DNA of 64,000 bases from Macrosoma leucophasiata (GCA_036365455.1 JAWQUS010000032.1:11195501-11259500); one strand, 5' to 3'; positions 1-11,672 are shown, counted from the first letter of the stretch. Program-made: numbers and translations. The notes: generated by a model not told the origin, from the letters alone.

Positions 1-3000
1 ATCGGCAATTATATATTATCTCTTAGCACCAGTTTTAAAGATGACCCGGATTCAGTCTTCCCTGGATATGACTAAGGAACATGTTTATTATTTAATAAAT
101 ACATATAAGGTATGACGTTTTTCGTAATGAAATTTAATGGTATCGTTTATATCATAATTTATTGGTTTTTAACAAACTCTTTTTGATCTCAATTAGCTTG
201 ATGTGAACCTACCTAGAGTGAATAACTTATTATAGAAAAAGTAATTCAATATGTATTAATAATTATCAATAATTAATAACATTTAACAATAATGTCATGA
301 TTCTCAACTTGTTCAATCTACACATATTTTAGGCTGTAGCGTCTTCTACGCTCGCCGATTGCCCGGTAAAGTAGACTATTGCCGGGTAGAATAGTGCGGC
401 AACCCGTCCAAAAAAAAAATACTGTACATTATTTTAAAACAAAGTTCCCCGCGGCGTCTGTCTGTCTGCTCATGATAAACTTAAATAAAGAAATTGATTA
501 GAATATAATGATAGAGAAAATTAGGCCGACTGTGAGCTTTCATCGAAGACGCTGCCTAAACGTTTTGAAATACAACAAATCAATGTAGGATGTAATATTT
601 TCTCGTTTATAGATGTACAAAAAAGTCCGCGATGGCTATACAACGTGTTACGGGAATAACCACGGAATAGATACTCGTAAATAAGGATGGAAAGGCCTTT
701 GATTCAATGTAGTATTAGAACCAGTGTCGCCGCTTTTCTCTCACCATGCAATTTCTTACACAAATGTAACACCATCTCGACAATCACTTACACATTAATC
801 CTCAGAGCTGCTATTCGTTTGCGTAAGTTTGCATTGCATACTAAGACAACACCCGTAGACAATAAACACTCGCACGCTCACAACAATATACTCTCAAGGA
901 GCTCGCACGTCAGTAGTCGAAGTGTAGCGGACGCATTACATGCTGTACATTGCAAGCGGAGACAGTAATAGCGTTAATTGAGCGAGTACTTAACGAGCAA
1001 TGTATTCGCTAGCAGTAACGTTTAAATAATGCAGTTTAAGTTCGAATATTCATATTCCTTTGTATTTTTTTATGTTTTTTACAAATATTATAACAATAAA
1101 TGTTATTTGTGACTTACCGATGGAAAGATATACCTCTTCGCTTTGTACTTGAGGTCTGACATATTGTTAAAATTGGAACTACACGGTATTTTACCAAGAG
1201 ATGTGATGAGTCTTTCGAAGCAGTCTACACGACACTACGAGCGGCGAACGAATGGTACGGCCGAACTGTGTTTGTTCATACATAGTTGTGGCGCGCTTGC
1301 TACGCCCACATTACCATTCCATCTTTATTTATCTATTCCGTGGGCATAACGCCCACATAATTATTGTAACCGACAAATAATTTGCAATAAAATAATATTG
1401 CGACCATAATTTGATATTAGGCTATCGCCTATCCTATCGAGTTGATAGACAGACAGATGGTCAAGTGATTCTGTGATGATAAGTAGTCTGTGTCTTTCCT
1501 TTTGAGCCACGGAACCCAAAGAGACTTTAACAATGAAATATCACAAATGAAGATATCTACAATTTACATTTCAGCCAGAAGTAACGATTTGCAGCCCGAC
1601 ATTCATGGTGGAACTGACGAAGCCTCCCGATTGTGAGAAATGTGACTTCACGTGCTTTACACATTTTTTTATCGGTGGCAGTGCTGTTTCACAAAAAGTT
1701 ATTGATAATCTGGAGGTAGGAGAAAACGTTTAAGTGGGTCCTGAGACTATTACTAGTCATAATTGCGAATCAGTTTAGAAACCTTACGTTTTGTAGGTAT
1801 TCCAAAATAGAGTATATTTATTTAATCTAACAATTGAATAGGTACGATTGAAAGTTTTAAAGATAGAAAATGTTGTACATAGGAAACTTTTCTATTAAGT
1901 ATGACGCACCCGCTTCTCTCACGTCGATTTATCTCTCACATGATTCGACATTGAACGACGAACGACCGACACAACCGCCGCACGCTCCCCACTGCCACTG
2001 CTGACAGCCGACAGAATGCGTTACTATACCTACTTATTTACTCAATGCTTCATTGATCATTAGACATTTTATGACGGGATTTAGATTAAAGGACTTATTA
2101 CACGGCACGGTATTCAGGGTACGATAGCAAGGGTCAGGGTAGTGTAATAACATTTAGGGAGTTATGGCCCTAATTAGGGCGACCGGAGCGGCCCGTGTAT
2201 TTGTACTGTGATTGAGTAAGGGCGCTGTCGACCGGATAGTGTAATAAGCGGCAACCCGGCGCGAGGCCACGTCCACCCTTTCTGCCGGACCCTGAATACC
2301 GTGTCATGTAATAGTCTTTTATGTAACTAACATGTCGTTCATACAAGTAGAAATGAACTCGGACAGAAAAACACGATATTGGCGACGCACCACGTAAGAG
2401 TTCCTTAAGAATTGAATCCAGCAATTGTACATTGAAAGTAGCTTAATTCTTGGCCATTCCCTCAGATGGTAAGGTAAATAAAGCTTAGGTCTCAGGATTG
2501 CCAACGCCTCTGCATTGTATTCTGTACAAAAGCTAAACTTATTAACTCTGTTTCTTCAAACAGGCAGTGGCTCCGGATGCTTATATACTCGTTGGATATG
2601 GTATGAGTGAGGCAAACGGGATGGTCTTACTAAACAATACCGGCGAAGCGGAGATCTGTGGTAAAGAAAATCCCTTCTTCAAATATAGGGTAAGTGTTAT
2701 TATATTTTATGAAAGTTAAATTGAATGTATACATACGAGTAGGTATATTCATTTATTTATGAATATAATTTATTATATCTCTTTTATTTATCATTATTGC
2801 CGCGTAATAAACTGCCTCAGTGGCGTAGTGGTAGCAAGCCACTACTATTACGCTGGAGGTCCTGGGTTCGATTCCCGGGTCGAGGGCTATCAGAGATAAC
2901 GGTTTAAAATCCTTTATCTCTGGTTCTATTGGGATTTTTCCATTTTCTGGAAGTTTCCCAGTACCTCGGAGTTTGGTAATGTGCCCGGAGATGGCAACAG

Positions 3001-6000
3001 GTTCGCCACTTGTTACATGGGCCAAAAACGAAACCGGCGAGTCGTGGGTGTTTGCATGTATGCTTGAATGCATGCATTTACCTCTGCCTACCCCTTCGGG
3101 GATTACAGGCGTGAAGTTACGTTTTAATAACTATTAGAGTCAAAACAATTTAGGTCTCAGGGGTGGCAACACTGACAATGCGCAAAAAAACATTAGGCTA
3201 CAGATTTTAGGTAAATGTCAAATGAAATGCTGTGTGCATTTGTTTGTCACCACTAAAGATAAAGAAATTAAATGTACTTATTTAAATAAAATAATTTATA
3301 AAGGAAGATAAAACATGTTGTGTTAATCTGTCTGAGTGATATCTACTGATTGATGGGAAGAAATGTCAAAAAATATTAAAGCTTTTAAAAGTAGCACCGA
3401 GTTTTGGCGGGAACCTTGAAAGAGGCGTATGGTGCTCTTATTTTATTTCATTTTCTTGGTATATTTTTAAGTTATATTGAATAAAGTTGGTGGCATTTTG
3501 TTTGATATAGGTTTATTACAGTGCCCGTGTATAGTTAAATAGAATAACAGTGCGAAAATACGACCTTTCAGGTTGCCTCTAAAACTTCATTGTAAATGTT
3601 CTGGTAAAGTAGCCATCGCTTTACTCGAATAACTTGATTGTCACTCACTTGACTGACATATTATACTTGATAACTTATATACTTGATTCTTACATATTAT
3701 ACTTGATGACTATATTAGACTTATATTTTATTTTAAAGAAAAACATGCATGTGTTAATGCGAAATAATATAAAACAATTATATTAGACTTACTTTTACGC
3801 TGCTTAAATAAATACGAAATATTGTTTTACTTGACACTGGCAATATGCGTAATAGCGATGCCATAAAAAAAAAGTAGAACCACGACTTTGACAGTTAACG
3901 ACCGCTAGAATCAGAATTCAGATCGTCAGACGTCAAATCAGTGGCGCCACTTTTTTAACGTACTTTGTTTTCGAGTTACACTTTTTCCCAATTACTTATT
4001 GACAAAGAAGACTAGACACCTAAATGTCCATTTCCAATCCATTTCCTGAACTGTCTTTGTCAAAAAAATGTAAAGATTTTCATTTTTTTTAATATTTCTT
4101 ACATTACAGTTGGTCGATCCATATACAGGAGAAGATATTCATGTACCAAACAAGTCCGGAGAACTGTGGGTAAAAGGACCTTCCGTTTGCAAGGTTAGTA
4201 TTTTTTTAATAATAATTATACCGCACAGTTAAAGTAGTAACACACGACCGGATTTAGTCGGCGGACCGACCAACACCTGTGCATACCGTAGCATAATCGG
4301 TGGAAAAATGGAAAAGTGCGGGCAAATCGGGCGGGACGTCGAAGTGTTCGTTCTATACGTAGTATTATTACATATTCTCTGCCTATAGGTAGAATCCCGA
4401 GGTACCCGAGGCAATGAAAAGCTTTGTTTTCAGATTAATTAGTAAAACATACGTATTTAATATAAAAATACAACATTTTAAAATATTTTACAGGGATACT
4501 ACAATAACCCTGAAATGACTTCCGAGATGTTGTCCGAGGACGGATGGTTGAAAACAGGAGACATGTTTTACAGGGATGAACATAGGAACTATTACTTTGC
4601 AGACCGTCTAAAGTTACTGCTGAAATATCGAAACCATCAGGTAATTTCTTCTAGCAGAACGATTTTTCATATTTCTGAAGACGTATTATTTAATTTCAAT
4701 GCGCAAATGGTGAATTGTACCCATCAATTTGGAAAAGACTATAAAAGTTATTATAAGTACTTAATTTCTCAAGACATAGTATTAGCACGTTCGTTTTCTT
4801 AAGACTATGGTATTAGTAACAATATTCCTTTCTATGTAATTTTTTTTTTTAAATCTAATCTTAAAAAATATTTTTGTTTACACTTTAATGCACACAGTAC
4901 AAAAGGCGGGCATTAAGCCCGCCTTTTGTACTGTGTGCATTAATTTTTTTTTTAAATAAAAATTTGTCAGAGAATGCCTTGTGGCATTCTCTGACGGAAA
5001 ACAGTTAATATATTTTTTTATTCTAATCTTAGAAATAAATTGTGCTTTCGAGGGAAGTGGTTTGATCAAGAGATCAACCTGTCACAATCGTTTTATTTAT
5101 TGATTGCCATTAAAAGATTCCATGGATATAAAAACTGTGTACAACGATACAACGAACGCTTAATGTTTATTAAAACTTTCCGCAGGTGTCTCCAGCAGAA
5201 ATAGAAGAAGTGATACAAAAACACCCCAGCGTTCTTCATGTCGCCGTGACCAGCATCCCTGACTTGGAGTGTGGCGACTTACCAGTCGCTATAGTGGTCC
5301 GTCATGAAGGAAAACTTGTCACTGCTCAAGAGATCAAAGATTTGGTTAAAGGTATTTCATTTTATTAATGTCGTACAGGCGAGACGCATACAAGCGGAAT
5401 AGATTTTTACCATCAGTCAGTGCAGTTTACAGAATAGATTATTTATCTATTCCGTGGTGAAATCGAAACCATCAGGCAGTCAAACCATTGTAGGTAATAG
5501 GCGACAGTAAATACAGTAACGCGCCCGTAGTAAAACTACTATCTACCACCTACTCCTTTTTTTATAACTTGCAATCAAGACACTGGATCTCTACCACCAG
5601 TAAAAATATATTACGGAGCTCGCGGGCGTAGGCACCACCGCATTACCTAATATACTTGCCGCTTAATGATACTGTTCAGCACTATCGTGTTCCGGTCTGG
5701 TAGTAATATACGGCCCTGTGATTACACGGTACAGAGGCATAACACCTTAGGCCTCAGGAGTGGTAACGCATCTGAATTTTGACATCTGGTCTTTCTGTGG
5801 GTGTCTATAGGCTGCAGTCATCACTTAACATCAATGTGAGCTGCATGCTTGTTTGCCACTTTCATAACATAAAAAAATACAGAGATGTGTCACTCCTCAG
5901 AAGAACGCTATAAACATTGCTCTGGTTCCACCCACGCACCTCGCCTCTATCACGGGGATTCTGACTGTCCCTTTCGGCGCATACCATGACGACCTGTGGC

Positions 6001-6942
6001 AACCACAGCAGCGGTCCTCGCGGAGCCGCGAATACTGAACGGCTAAAGCCCCCACAACTGCCCGCGGTTCGAACTCCCTTTTGAATTTATCAGCTGCCAT
6101 CATAGAGCAACACGGGCCGAAGCGGAGTAGCCATATGCAGGCTTTTCCCTCTCTCAAAGTACAAGCGCAAGTGTGCCTACGCCTGTCGCCTAGAGGTGTC
6201 AACGTGTGCGTGAAATAGTTTATGTATTTTCTTAAAGTCAAGGTGTGAGGTAGTAATAGACGATTTTTATTGTGTGTCATACGAATTTCCACCCGCAAAA
6301 AATTACAGACTGTTTTGCATTGGACAAACGCAACGGCTACTCTCCTCCGGCCATTGATAGATTTTTTCAAGCTGTTAACCTTTAAACTGCACCACCCATC
6401 GACGCGACGGTAGCTGTTGACCCGTTCATTAAATGACCAAAGTCAACCCTTAGTCGCTTTTTACGATAAGTCAGAGGATACCTCAGTCTCAGAAATAGAG
6501 TAAGCCTGGGTTGTTCCTGTTAAAGTTAGAGAAGGATGTGCAATGTTACAATAACCTTAACTTTAACAAATATCTTGGTGCAACCCAGGCTAACTCTCTC
6601 AGCGCGTTGTGTCAGCAATTGCATACAAATTATGAACAATTTTTACGATCTCAATACTCAGTTTCGTATCGTTATCTGACAATGTAAACCAATGCCACTT
6701 TTTTATTATAGAATACACTTCTTTGGAATTACTTATTCGTAGCTTCAACCCAATTCTATAGACCCGTACAGTACTTTAGAGTGCAGGTTGTAATAACACC
6801 TTAAATGATTCCAGACAATCTGGCTGACACAAAACAGTTACGGGGAGGAGTGATTTTCTTGGAATCCATGCCGTTAACTCCAACTACGAAGATCAACAGA
6901 CCTTTACTGAAGAAAATGGCGTCAGAACTTAAAAGAGAATAA
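1..6942 (+). CDS. Gene A: luciferase-like / 4CL-like acyl-CoA synthetase, 3' part (exons 5-11)
   Basis: Adenylate-forming enzyme expected to activate a carboxylic acid with ATP and then pass it to CoA. The gene starts left of the window. Exons seen: <1-109, 1575-1715, 2564-2689, 4110-4193, 4494-4640, 5186-5351, 6815-6942 (TAA). Each intron is GT-AG, phases match genes B and C, and no stop interrupts the frame. Visible motifs: GYGMSE (exon 7), GWLKTGD and [13 protein letters not shown] (exon 9), and the C-terminal TTKINR with the catalytic Lys (exon 11). It is the most diverged copy here, for example exon 8 has PYTGEDIHVPNKSG where B and C have [14 protein letters not shown]. It ends LKRE, so there is no SKL-type peroxisomal signal. 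The family call is firm; the substrate is unknown. AATAAA lies 12 nt after the stop and ATTAAA at 7315. Confidence 0.88.
660..1343. mobile_element. Non-autonomous DNA transposon with inverted ends, gene A intron 5
   Basis: CCACGGAATAGAT at the left is matched in inverted form by ATCTATTCCGTGG at the right, the similarity running about 30 bp inward. No transposase is visible; the 93-codon ORF inside has no recognisable domain. A solo end-like fragment occurs near 5430. No clear target duplication seen. Confidence 0.55.
2088..2320. mobile_element. MITE in gene A intron 6
   Basis: About 30-bp imperfect inverted ends: AAGGACTTATTACACGG at the left against CCGTGTCATGTAATAGTCTT at the right. GC-rich core, no ORF. 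A TTAA precedes the left end, but the right flank is not an exact copy, so the superfamily is left open. Confidence 0.6.
2814..3128 (+). mobile_element. tRNA-derived SINE, gene A intron 7
   Basis: The head has a pol III A box-like TGGCGTAGTGGTAGC and a B box GGGTTCGATTCCC. The body ends with CCCCTTCGGGGATTACAGG. AATAA-type short repeats flank it. The same intron position in B, C and D lacks it, so it inserted after A separated. A tail fragment of the family is at 42603-42703. Confidence 0.7.
3400..3866 (+). repeat. Dispersed repeat family 'G1', gene A intron 7
   Basis: Starts GTTTTGGCGGGAACC and ends in TGGCAATATGCGTAATAGCG, A-rich after that. The same unit recurs in inverse orientation in introns of C and D (31046, 31943, 32886, 50824, 61787, 62723). 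No ORF; probably a non-autonomous element. Confidence 0.6.
4220..4392. repeat. Dispersed repeat in gene A intron 8
   Basis: Contains GGGCGGGACGTCGAAGTG followed by TATACGTAGTATTATTACAT; the same stretch recurs at 11135-11190 and in inverse orientation near 24690-24750. Nothing coding seen. Confidence 0.45.
4885..4943. repeat. Perfect palindrome, gene A intron 9
   Basis: Long hairpin: an arm beginning TTAATGCACACAGTAC is repeated in inverse after a very short loop. Absent from the same intron in B and C, so it is an insertion. Confidence 0.8.
4966..4995. repeat. Second perfect hairpin, gene A intron 9
   Basis: GTCAGAGAATGCC and GGCATTCTCTGAC, 13-bp arms with a 4-nt centre. With the palindrome 20 nt upstream it is probably one foldback unit. 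Confidence 0.7.
5611..5878 (+). mobile_element. BMC1-like LINE 3' end, gene A intron 10
   Basis: GCGGGCGTAGGCACCACCGC, then CTCAGGAGTGGTAACGCATC, then TATAGGCTGCAGTCATCACT and an A-run. This order matches the 3' ends of BMC1-type LINEs as I know them from Bombyx. Only the tail is present. Confidence 0.6.
6105..6357 (-). mobile_element. Degenerate copy of the TAGAGCAAC hAT-like MITE, gene A intron 10
   Basis: Inverse orientation compared with the copies at 28781, 41167, 56123 and 59022. Recognised by TAGAGCAAC at the left and AGTAGCCATATGCAGGC just inside; the other end is decayed. Confidence 0.55.
6498..6598. mobile_element. Small foldback MITE, gene A intron 10
   Basis: GAGTAAGCCTGGGTTG against CAACCCAGGCTAACTCTC. 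A partial relative lies near 58140-58170. Confidence 0.5.
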
Positions 6943-7320
6943 CGAGCGTAAACAATAAAATAATTTACGTTACTGATAAATGAAACTAATTTGTTCAATC
7001 GAAATTTTATTCAGGTTCGACACGAGTCTACTACAATAATTAAAACTGAGTATACACTGTACCATTCCATGGGTGCTTCAACACAACAGTCAAATTGAAT
7101 AATAATTCATAGTTCAGTACCCACAGTCTGTATCTGTGTTTTATGAATCTGTAATCTTTTGAATACAACGAATTATTGTTTTTTTTTTTTACTTTTAAAC
7201 GGGCTGTTCTATTCACAGACCAATCAGCCATCCTTAGTCGATGGTTCTATTAAATGAATAATAAGCATAAGAGTTCTGAGCTAAGTTTTAAGTTGTAAGA
7301 AAGTTTGTTTGAAAATTAAA
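6943..7320 (+). other. 3' UTR / 3' flank of gene A with poly(A) signal
   Basis: The sequence after the stop is shared with the flanks of B and C, up to a common ATTAAA/AATAAA site (here ATTAAA at 7315-7320). An earlier AATAAA sits at 6954. Either could be used; the transcript end is inferred. Confidence 0.5.
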
Positions 7321-7415
7321 TTTAGATACCTATATTGTAATAATTATTTTTATGGTTGCATGATACCTATTTATATTCACCAGTATGACCTATGTTTTCA
7401 TTTATTGCTGAATAA

Positions 7416-7687
7416 GGGCTCCCACACATTAGAACTGCGAAATTCGCATCGCAAATATCTGCGAGCTCTTATGGTGAGATTCACCGACCGCACTACGACT
7501 TTACTTTGAGTAAAGTATGCTTAGAACTGTCAGTACAATATGGGTCTTGACAGTTCCTCGTTCAAGTCGTAGGTACTTTGCTCAAAGTAAAGTCGTAGTG
7601 CGGTCTGTGAATCTCACCATTAGAATACCTACATCGCCTGCGATGCGTCGTCGCATCGTATCGCATCGCAGTTTTGTGTGGCCGCCC
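7416..7687. mobile_element. Harbinger-like MITE with 3-bp TAA duplication, containing another MITE
   Basis: GGGCTCCCACAC and GTGTGGCCGCCC are inverted ends flanked by TAA at 7413-7415 and 7688-7690. In gene C the same site is empty (one TAA at 41911). Gene B keeps the left end (about 19835). The 148-bp inner element is listed separately. Confidence 0.65.
7472..7619. mobile_element. Inner MITE with TTA duplication
   Basis: Inverted ends TGGTGAGATTCACCGACCGC / GCGGTCTGTGAATCTCACCA, arms extending about 46 bp. TTA flanks at 7469-7471 and 7620-7622. The left arm also survives in gene B's flank at 19894-19942, where the rest is deleted. Confidence 0.75.
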
Positions 7688-9253
7688 TAAGTCCCTCTTG
7701 TGTATAAATACAAAAACAGGGTTCCAGTATGTACCTATTATATTACTCTCTGCCTACCCCATAAGTGATTGTGCTTCTCTTACAATAAAAATGGGTACCT
7801 ACTGAAAGTTTTGATTGTTTTATTTTTTCATATTTACTGGTGGTAGAGTTCTAGTAACAGAAACTAGCACCACCGCGTCATCTAATAGTCCAGTCAAAAT
7901 GTGCCTTTTTGAAGATTTAAAAAAAAAATTCTGCGAAAATTATGATCGAGGTGTCATTTGGAATAATGTGAAGAAAGTTTAAGGAAAAGTCCCGAAAGGG
8001 GCCGATAAATATTGCAAAGTTATACACAATAAAAAAAAAGTAGGGGATTGTTTTTATTTGTATGTCTCTAAAACTAAAAGATATTTAAAATTTAATAGAA
8101 GATTTGAAAAGAAGAAGACATTTCCTAAAACTGCCTCCCGGAACTGTTTCTTGACTATTATTAATAATTTTAACAGAGCCTCGAAAATAGCCCTAAAATC
8201 GGGTAGTCTGACTTCAAATCGTACCTCGGACACGGCACAAAAAAATGCAGTAATTTTAACGTCAAAGAGTAACAAAAAACCATCCATATTTAATTTGACT
8301 TTCGCGTTTATTAGAACATTAGTAGGATAATAAACACACATACTCGTAGGTAGTAATTACAAAAAAAAAATGTCTTGCAAAAAAAAATCATCTTTTTTAC
8401 AATAATTATCACACAACGTGTATAATTATAATTACTAGGTGGATCTTACCAGAGTAGAAATTTATTAAATTAAAGTTGATCCTTAAGGTATTATTACTAG
8501 GTGGATCAGACCGGAATTGAAAATAATTTACATTAATTGATCTACCTGGTGGCTCAGAAAATAGGTTAATCAGATCGGAATTACTCTGCTTTGATTTCAA
8601 TCACCTACATTTATACATCTAGGTCCAAACACCGCTATTTTCCTTTTTTTTTAGAGTTTTTTCATATACTCGTAATTGCTGCTTTAATTTGACAGTGGCT
8701 CATTTCAAGCAGCGATACATATGTGTTTCGTTTTCTTCGAGGCGGATGTGGTTTACATGCTCTATTTCCTAAATAACTTATTGAGATCACGTTTTAATTA
8801 TTTTTTCTGGAGTAGGTATTAGTCTTTATCTATATATATATAACGGAGTGCCAGGACGACGATTCGAGGTCTCCTTTTTACGATGCGCATCTTTATCGAC
8901 GACTTCATAGTGGGCGCTATTTTCAAGGAACACGGTAAATAACAAGGCTGCTGGTTAATTCCTTCCGTTTCTTTATTATTATTACACTTAAATCGCGGAC
9001 GAATGATAAGATTACAATGATATTCCTCAATACCGAAATAATATGGGTTTTCTAGTGACAATAACGACAGCTATTCCAAAAAGTGAATGACGTTCGCCCA
9101 GTATCAATAATGTACCGTACTCTTTAGTTCGCCCGTTATGCCAGCCAGACACAACTCCATTGAGTGATACCCGCTCTGAATATCTTACAAATAACAATTA
9201 ATATTTCGATTCGAATGAAATGAAGAATGAATTTGATTAATTAATCTTGCGCC

Positions 9254-9285
<32 letters not shown>
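7688..9285. other. Intergenic AT-rich stretch
   Basis: No gene recognised. 7838-7890 is a short BMC1-like LINE fragment. 8054-8341 is open on both strands (90 and 95 codons) with no known domain. 8440-8620 has direct repeats of TAGGTGGATC related to a stretch near 20000. (TA)n begins at about 9256. Confidence 0.5.
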
Positions 9286-9286
<1 letters not shown>

Positions 9287-9691
9287 TGGATGACTTTTTT
9301 TACCGTCTTGAAAAAAATAGGGCGTGATAAGCAAATGAAATAAAAGCCTATGGCATAGTTATTTATATTATTTTTTTATATTTTCTAACTTCATCTGAAA
9401 TTAAAATTTCATTAAACATTTCTATTCATTATTCTATTTTTAATTTTAGAACACTGAATTTCAACAAACAAACGCCGGCAACTTGACACGATCCTGTTTT
9501 TGCAAGTTTTGTAGGTAAAGAAATCTATTAAGGTTAAGTTTTTTACTTTTGGTCGTGCATGTTTAATGAAATTTTAATTTCAGATGAAGTTAGAAAATAT
9601 AAAAAAATAGTATAAATAACTATGCCATAGGCTTTTATTTCATTTGCTTATCACGCCCTATTTTTTTCAAGACGGTAAAAAAAGTCACCCA

Positions 9692-9692
<1 letters not shown>
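9286..9692. mobile_element. Long-armed foldback MITE inside a (TA)n tract
   Basis: Arms of about 130 bp (9286-9418 and 9560-9692), ends CTGGATGACTTTTTTTACCG / CGGTAAAAAAAGTCACCCAG, TA on both sides. The unpaired centre (about 9420-9558) has no ORF. The TA target fits a Tc1/mariner-type mover. Confidence 0.75.
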
Positions 9693-9727
<35 letters not shown>

Positions 9728-10054
9728 ATTGTTGTTCGTTAGTCTCCCTAAAACTCTGGACCGACTCTGAGAACGGCTGGACCGATTTGACTAATTATGG
9801 TTTTGAATGATTTTTGGAAATCCAGGGAAGGTTTAAAAGATCAGAAAATATGAAGAAATTGAAGGGAAATAGTAAAAACCACAATTTCATTTTCCCATAC
9901 AAATAGTCCGTATCTGAGCCTCGCCTGAAGTCAAATTTTTCTTTCCATTTTTCTTTAAAAATAAAATATATTTCACAAACATGTGTTAATGCGAAATAAT
10001 ATCAAACAATTATTAAGGGTAAAAGCGACTTCTTTACGATATTCAATAAACTGA

Positions 10055-10388
10055 AAAGTCTATTATATCGGTTGCCTAACTAGCATAGTTGGTAATAGAT
10101 GGCGCTACTGCTACCATAAAGCAATGCAATAGATGTGAAGGAAAGATTTGACAAATCGGGCAGGGCTTCAGTAGCTCAATTGGAAGAGCGGCTGGACTAG
10201 ATTCCCAGTAGGTCGCGAGTTCGAGCCTCGCCTGAAGTCAAATTTTTCTTTCCATTTTTCTCTAAAATTTTATTGAGATTCATGTTATTGCCTTGGAGTA
10301 GCGGCTTTCCGGTAATGGACCGACTTATTTTTCTAAATCGGTTTCAGTAATTCAGTAATCAGCAACTTAGGGACAATCGAGGGTTGTT
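10055..10388 (+). repeat. Repeat unit containing a tRNA-like sequence
   Basis: 10165-10238 folds like a tRNA: 7-bp acceptor stem GCTTCAG/CTGAAGT, D stem GCTC/GAGC, T arm GCGAG-TTCGAGC-CTCGC. The anticodon arm does not close with a normal 7-nt loop. About 100 nt on its left are shared with 27520-27640 (inverse copy). The part 10262-10388 recurs in intron 1 of C (21509-21640) and D (48670-48810). Confidence 0.6.
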
Positions 10389-10819
10389 ATGTACAGACAT
10401 AAAAAAAACACACACACACCAAAAAAAAAGATGAGTGAATGACACAATTTCATTTAGGAATTGAAATGAAAATAAGAATGCAGTCTTTATTTCTTTGTTA
10501 ATTAGGTATGTAAGTCGAATATTATTAATCAAAATAAAAGAATTGAATACTATTAATCGAAATTTATTTTAAACAGGGAAGTTAATTTTTATAAAAAAAA
10601 ATATTTGGACGCTGTGTCCCCAACAACCGGTTTTATAGCTCATCATATACCAATACAGCATTGCTAAAAAGTCGTTTGCTGGTACATTTGATGGAAGAGA
10701 AGATAGGTATTGTAAAGATACAGTTCTGTAAAGCCCCGAATATTTCGATTTTTTAAGTTGAGTACGCGTATAAACAAAATAATGTATGTCAATAAAATTA
10801 AAACAAACAATCAAGGAAC

Positions 10820-11185
10820 AGCGCCGGTGGCGGGTGGGAAGGTCTCGCTCGCCTGTTCGGCCTGGCACCATGCTGTGCCACGTGTACGTTGCCATCGATA
10901 CGCGACGCGCATGCGCAACAAAATTCCTCATAAATTCATCTTAAATTTTGAGGAAGCGGTAGCGGAAGAGGATTTTTTTATTTTAATTTTTGAGGATGCG
11001 GAAACGGATGAGGATCCCAAAATATTGCGGAACTTCCTCATTATGTGGAAGAGGAGAGACGGTTGGTATTTCGTAGCACGAAATACCAACCGTCGCCCAT
11101 AAGAGAGGAAGGGGTTGTGTATGTGTGCAAATCGGGCGGGACGTCGAAATGTCAATTCTATACGTAGTATTATTACATATTCTCT
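10820..11185. repeat. Repeat block with hairpin, upstream of gene B
   Basis: 11059-11095 is an 18-bp-arm hairpin (GACGGTTGGTATTTCGT and its inverse). An open stretch here reads FEEAVAEEDFFILIF, acidic, without a domain I can name; a decayed transposon N-terminus is possible. The right part repeats the 4220-4392 family. Confidence 0.4.
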
Positions 11186-11189
11186 GTCG

Positions 11190-11335
11190 GAAGTGATCAT
11201 CGTCGCCTATGAATATTTGCAAATTTGCAACACCAGAGGCGTTGCCAGCCCAAAAGGACTCTTTTGACGCCATTTATGAAGAACCTTACCTTGAAGAACG
11301 CAGGGAAACATCTCAGAGGGAAGTTCGTTGAACAA
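11190..11335 (+). mobile_element. CR1-like LINE 3' end, upstream of gene B exon 2
   Basis: GGAAGTGATCATCGTCGCC with AACACCAGAGGCGTTGCCAG. Same tail at 26255 (C) and 55253 (D), all at the same place before exon 2, so the insertion is older than the duplications. Confidence 0.5.
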
Positions 11336-11672
11336 CGTAGGTAGGTACGTGTTCTTCTTCAGCCAAATGAATTGGTGATGGCCAGTTTTTTATAGTTAAA
11401 CGCATCCTGGAAATTTACTTCGTTAATAATTGCATATTTATTTCATTAATTAATTATAACCGAGAGGTGATCATTAGGTATTGTATTGCCACGAAGTGGA
11501 AGACCAGGGTTCAGTTCATATTGATGGTGATTGGAAACTGTACCCTAAAGGCACCTACATAAAAATGCATATAGCATGGCAACGCTCCTGAGCCCTGCGC
11601 TCCTGAGGCTACACATTTGTGCAGAATATTCTAGGAAGTACAAACCTAAGTCAGTCCTACGTTGATTCCCAG

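Noticed and set aside
687..968. 93-codon ORF in gene A intron 5
   Set aside because: Lies inside a MITE with inverted ends, has low-complexity His/Ser/Arg content and no domain or paralogue.
5897..6370. 157-codon ORF on the - strand in gene A intron 10
   Set aside because: It runs through the inverse hAT-like MITE and conserved intron sequence; the matching region in B and C is not open in this frame.
10165..10238. Functional tRNA gene
   Set aside because: The anticodon arm needs a mismatch or a 9-nt loop, and the same sequence is repeated with flanks at 27446, so it is a repeat.
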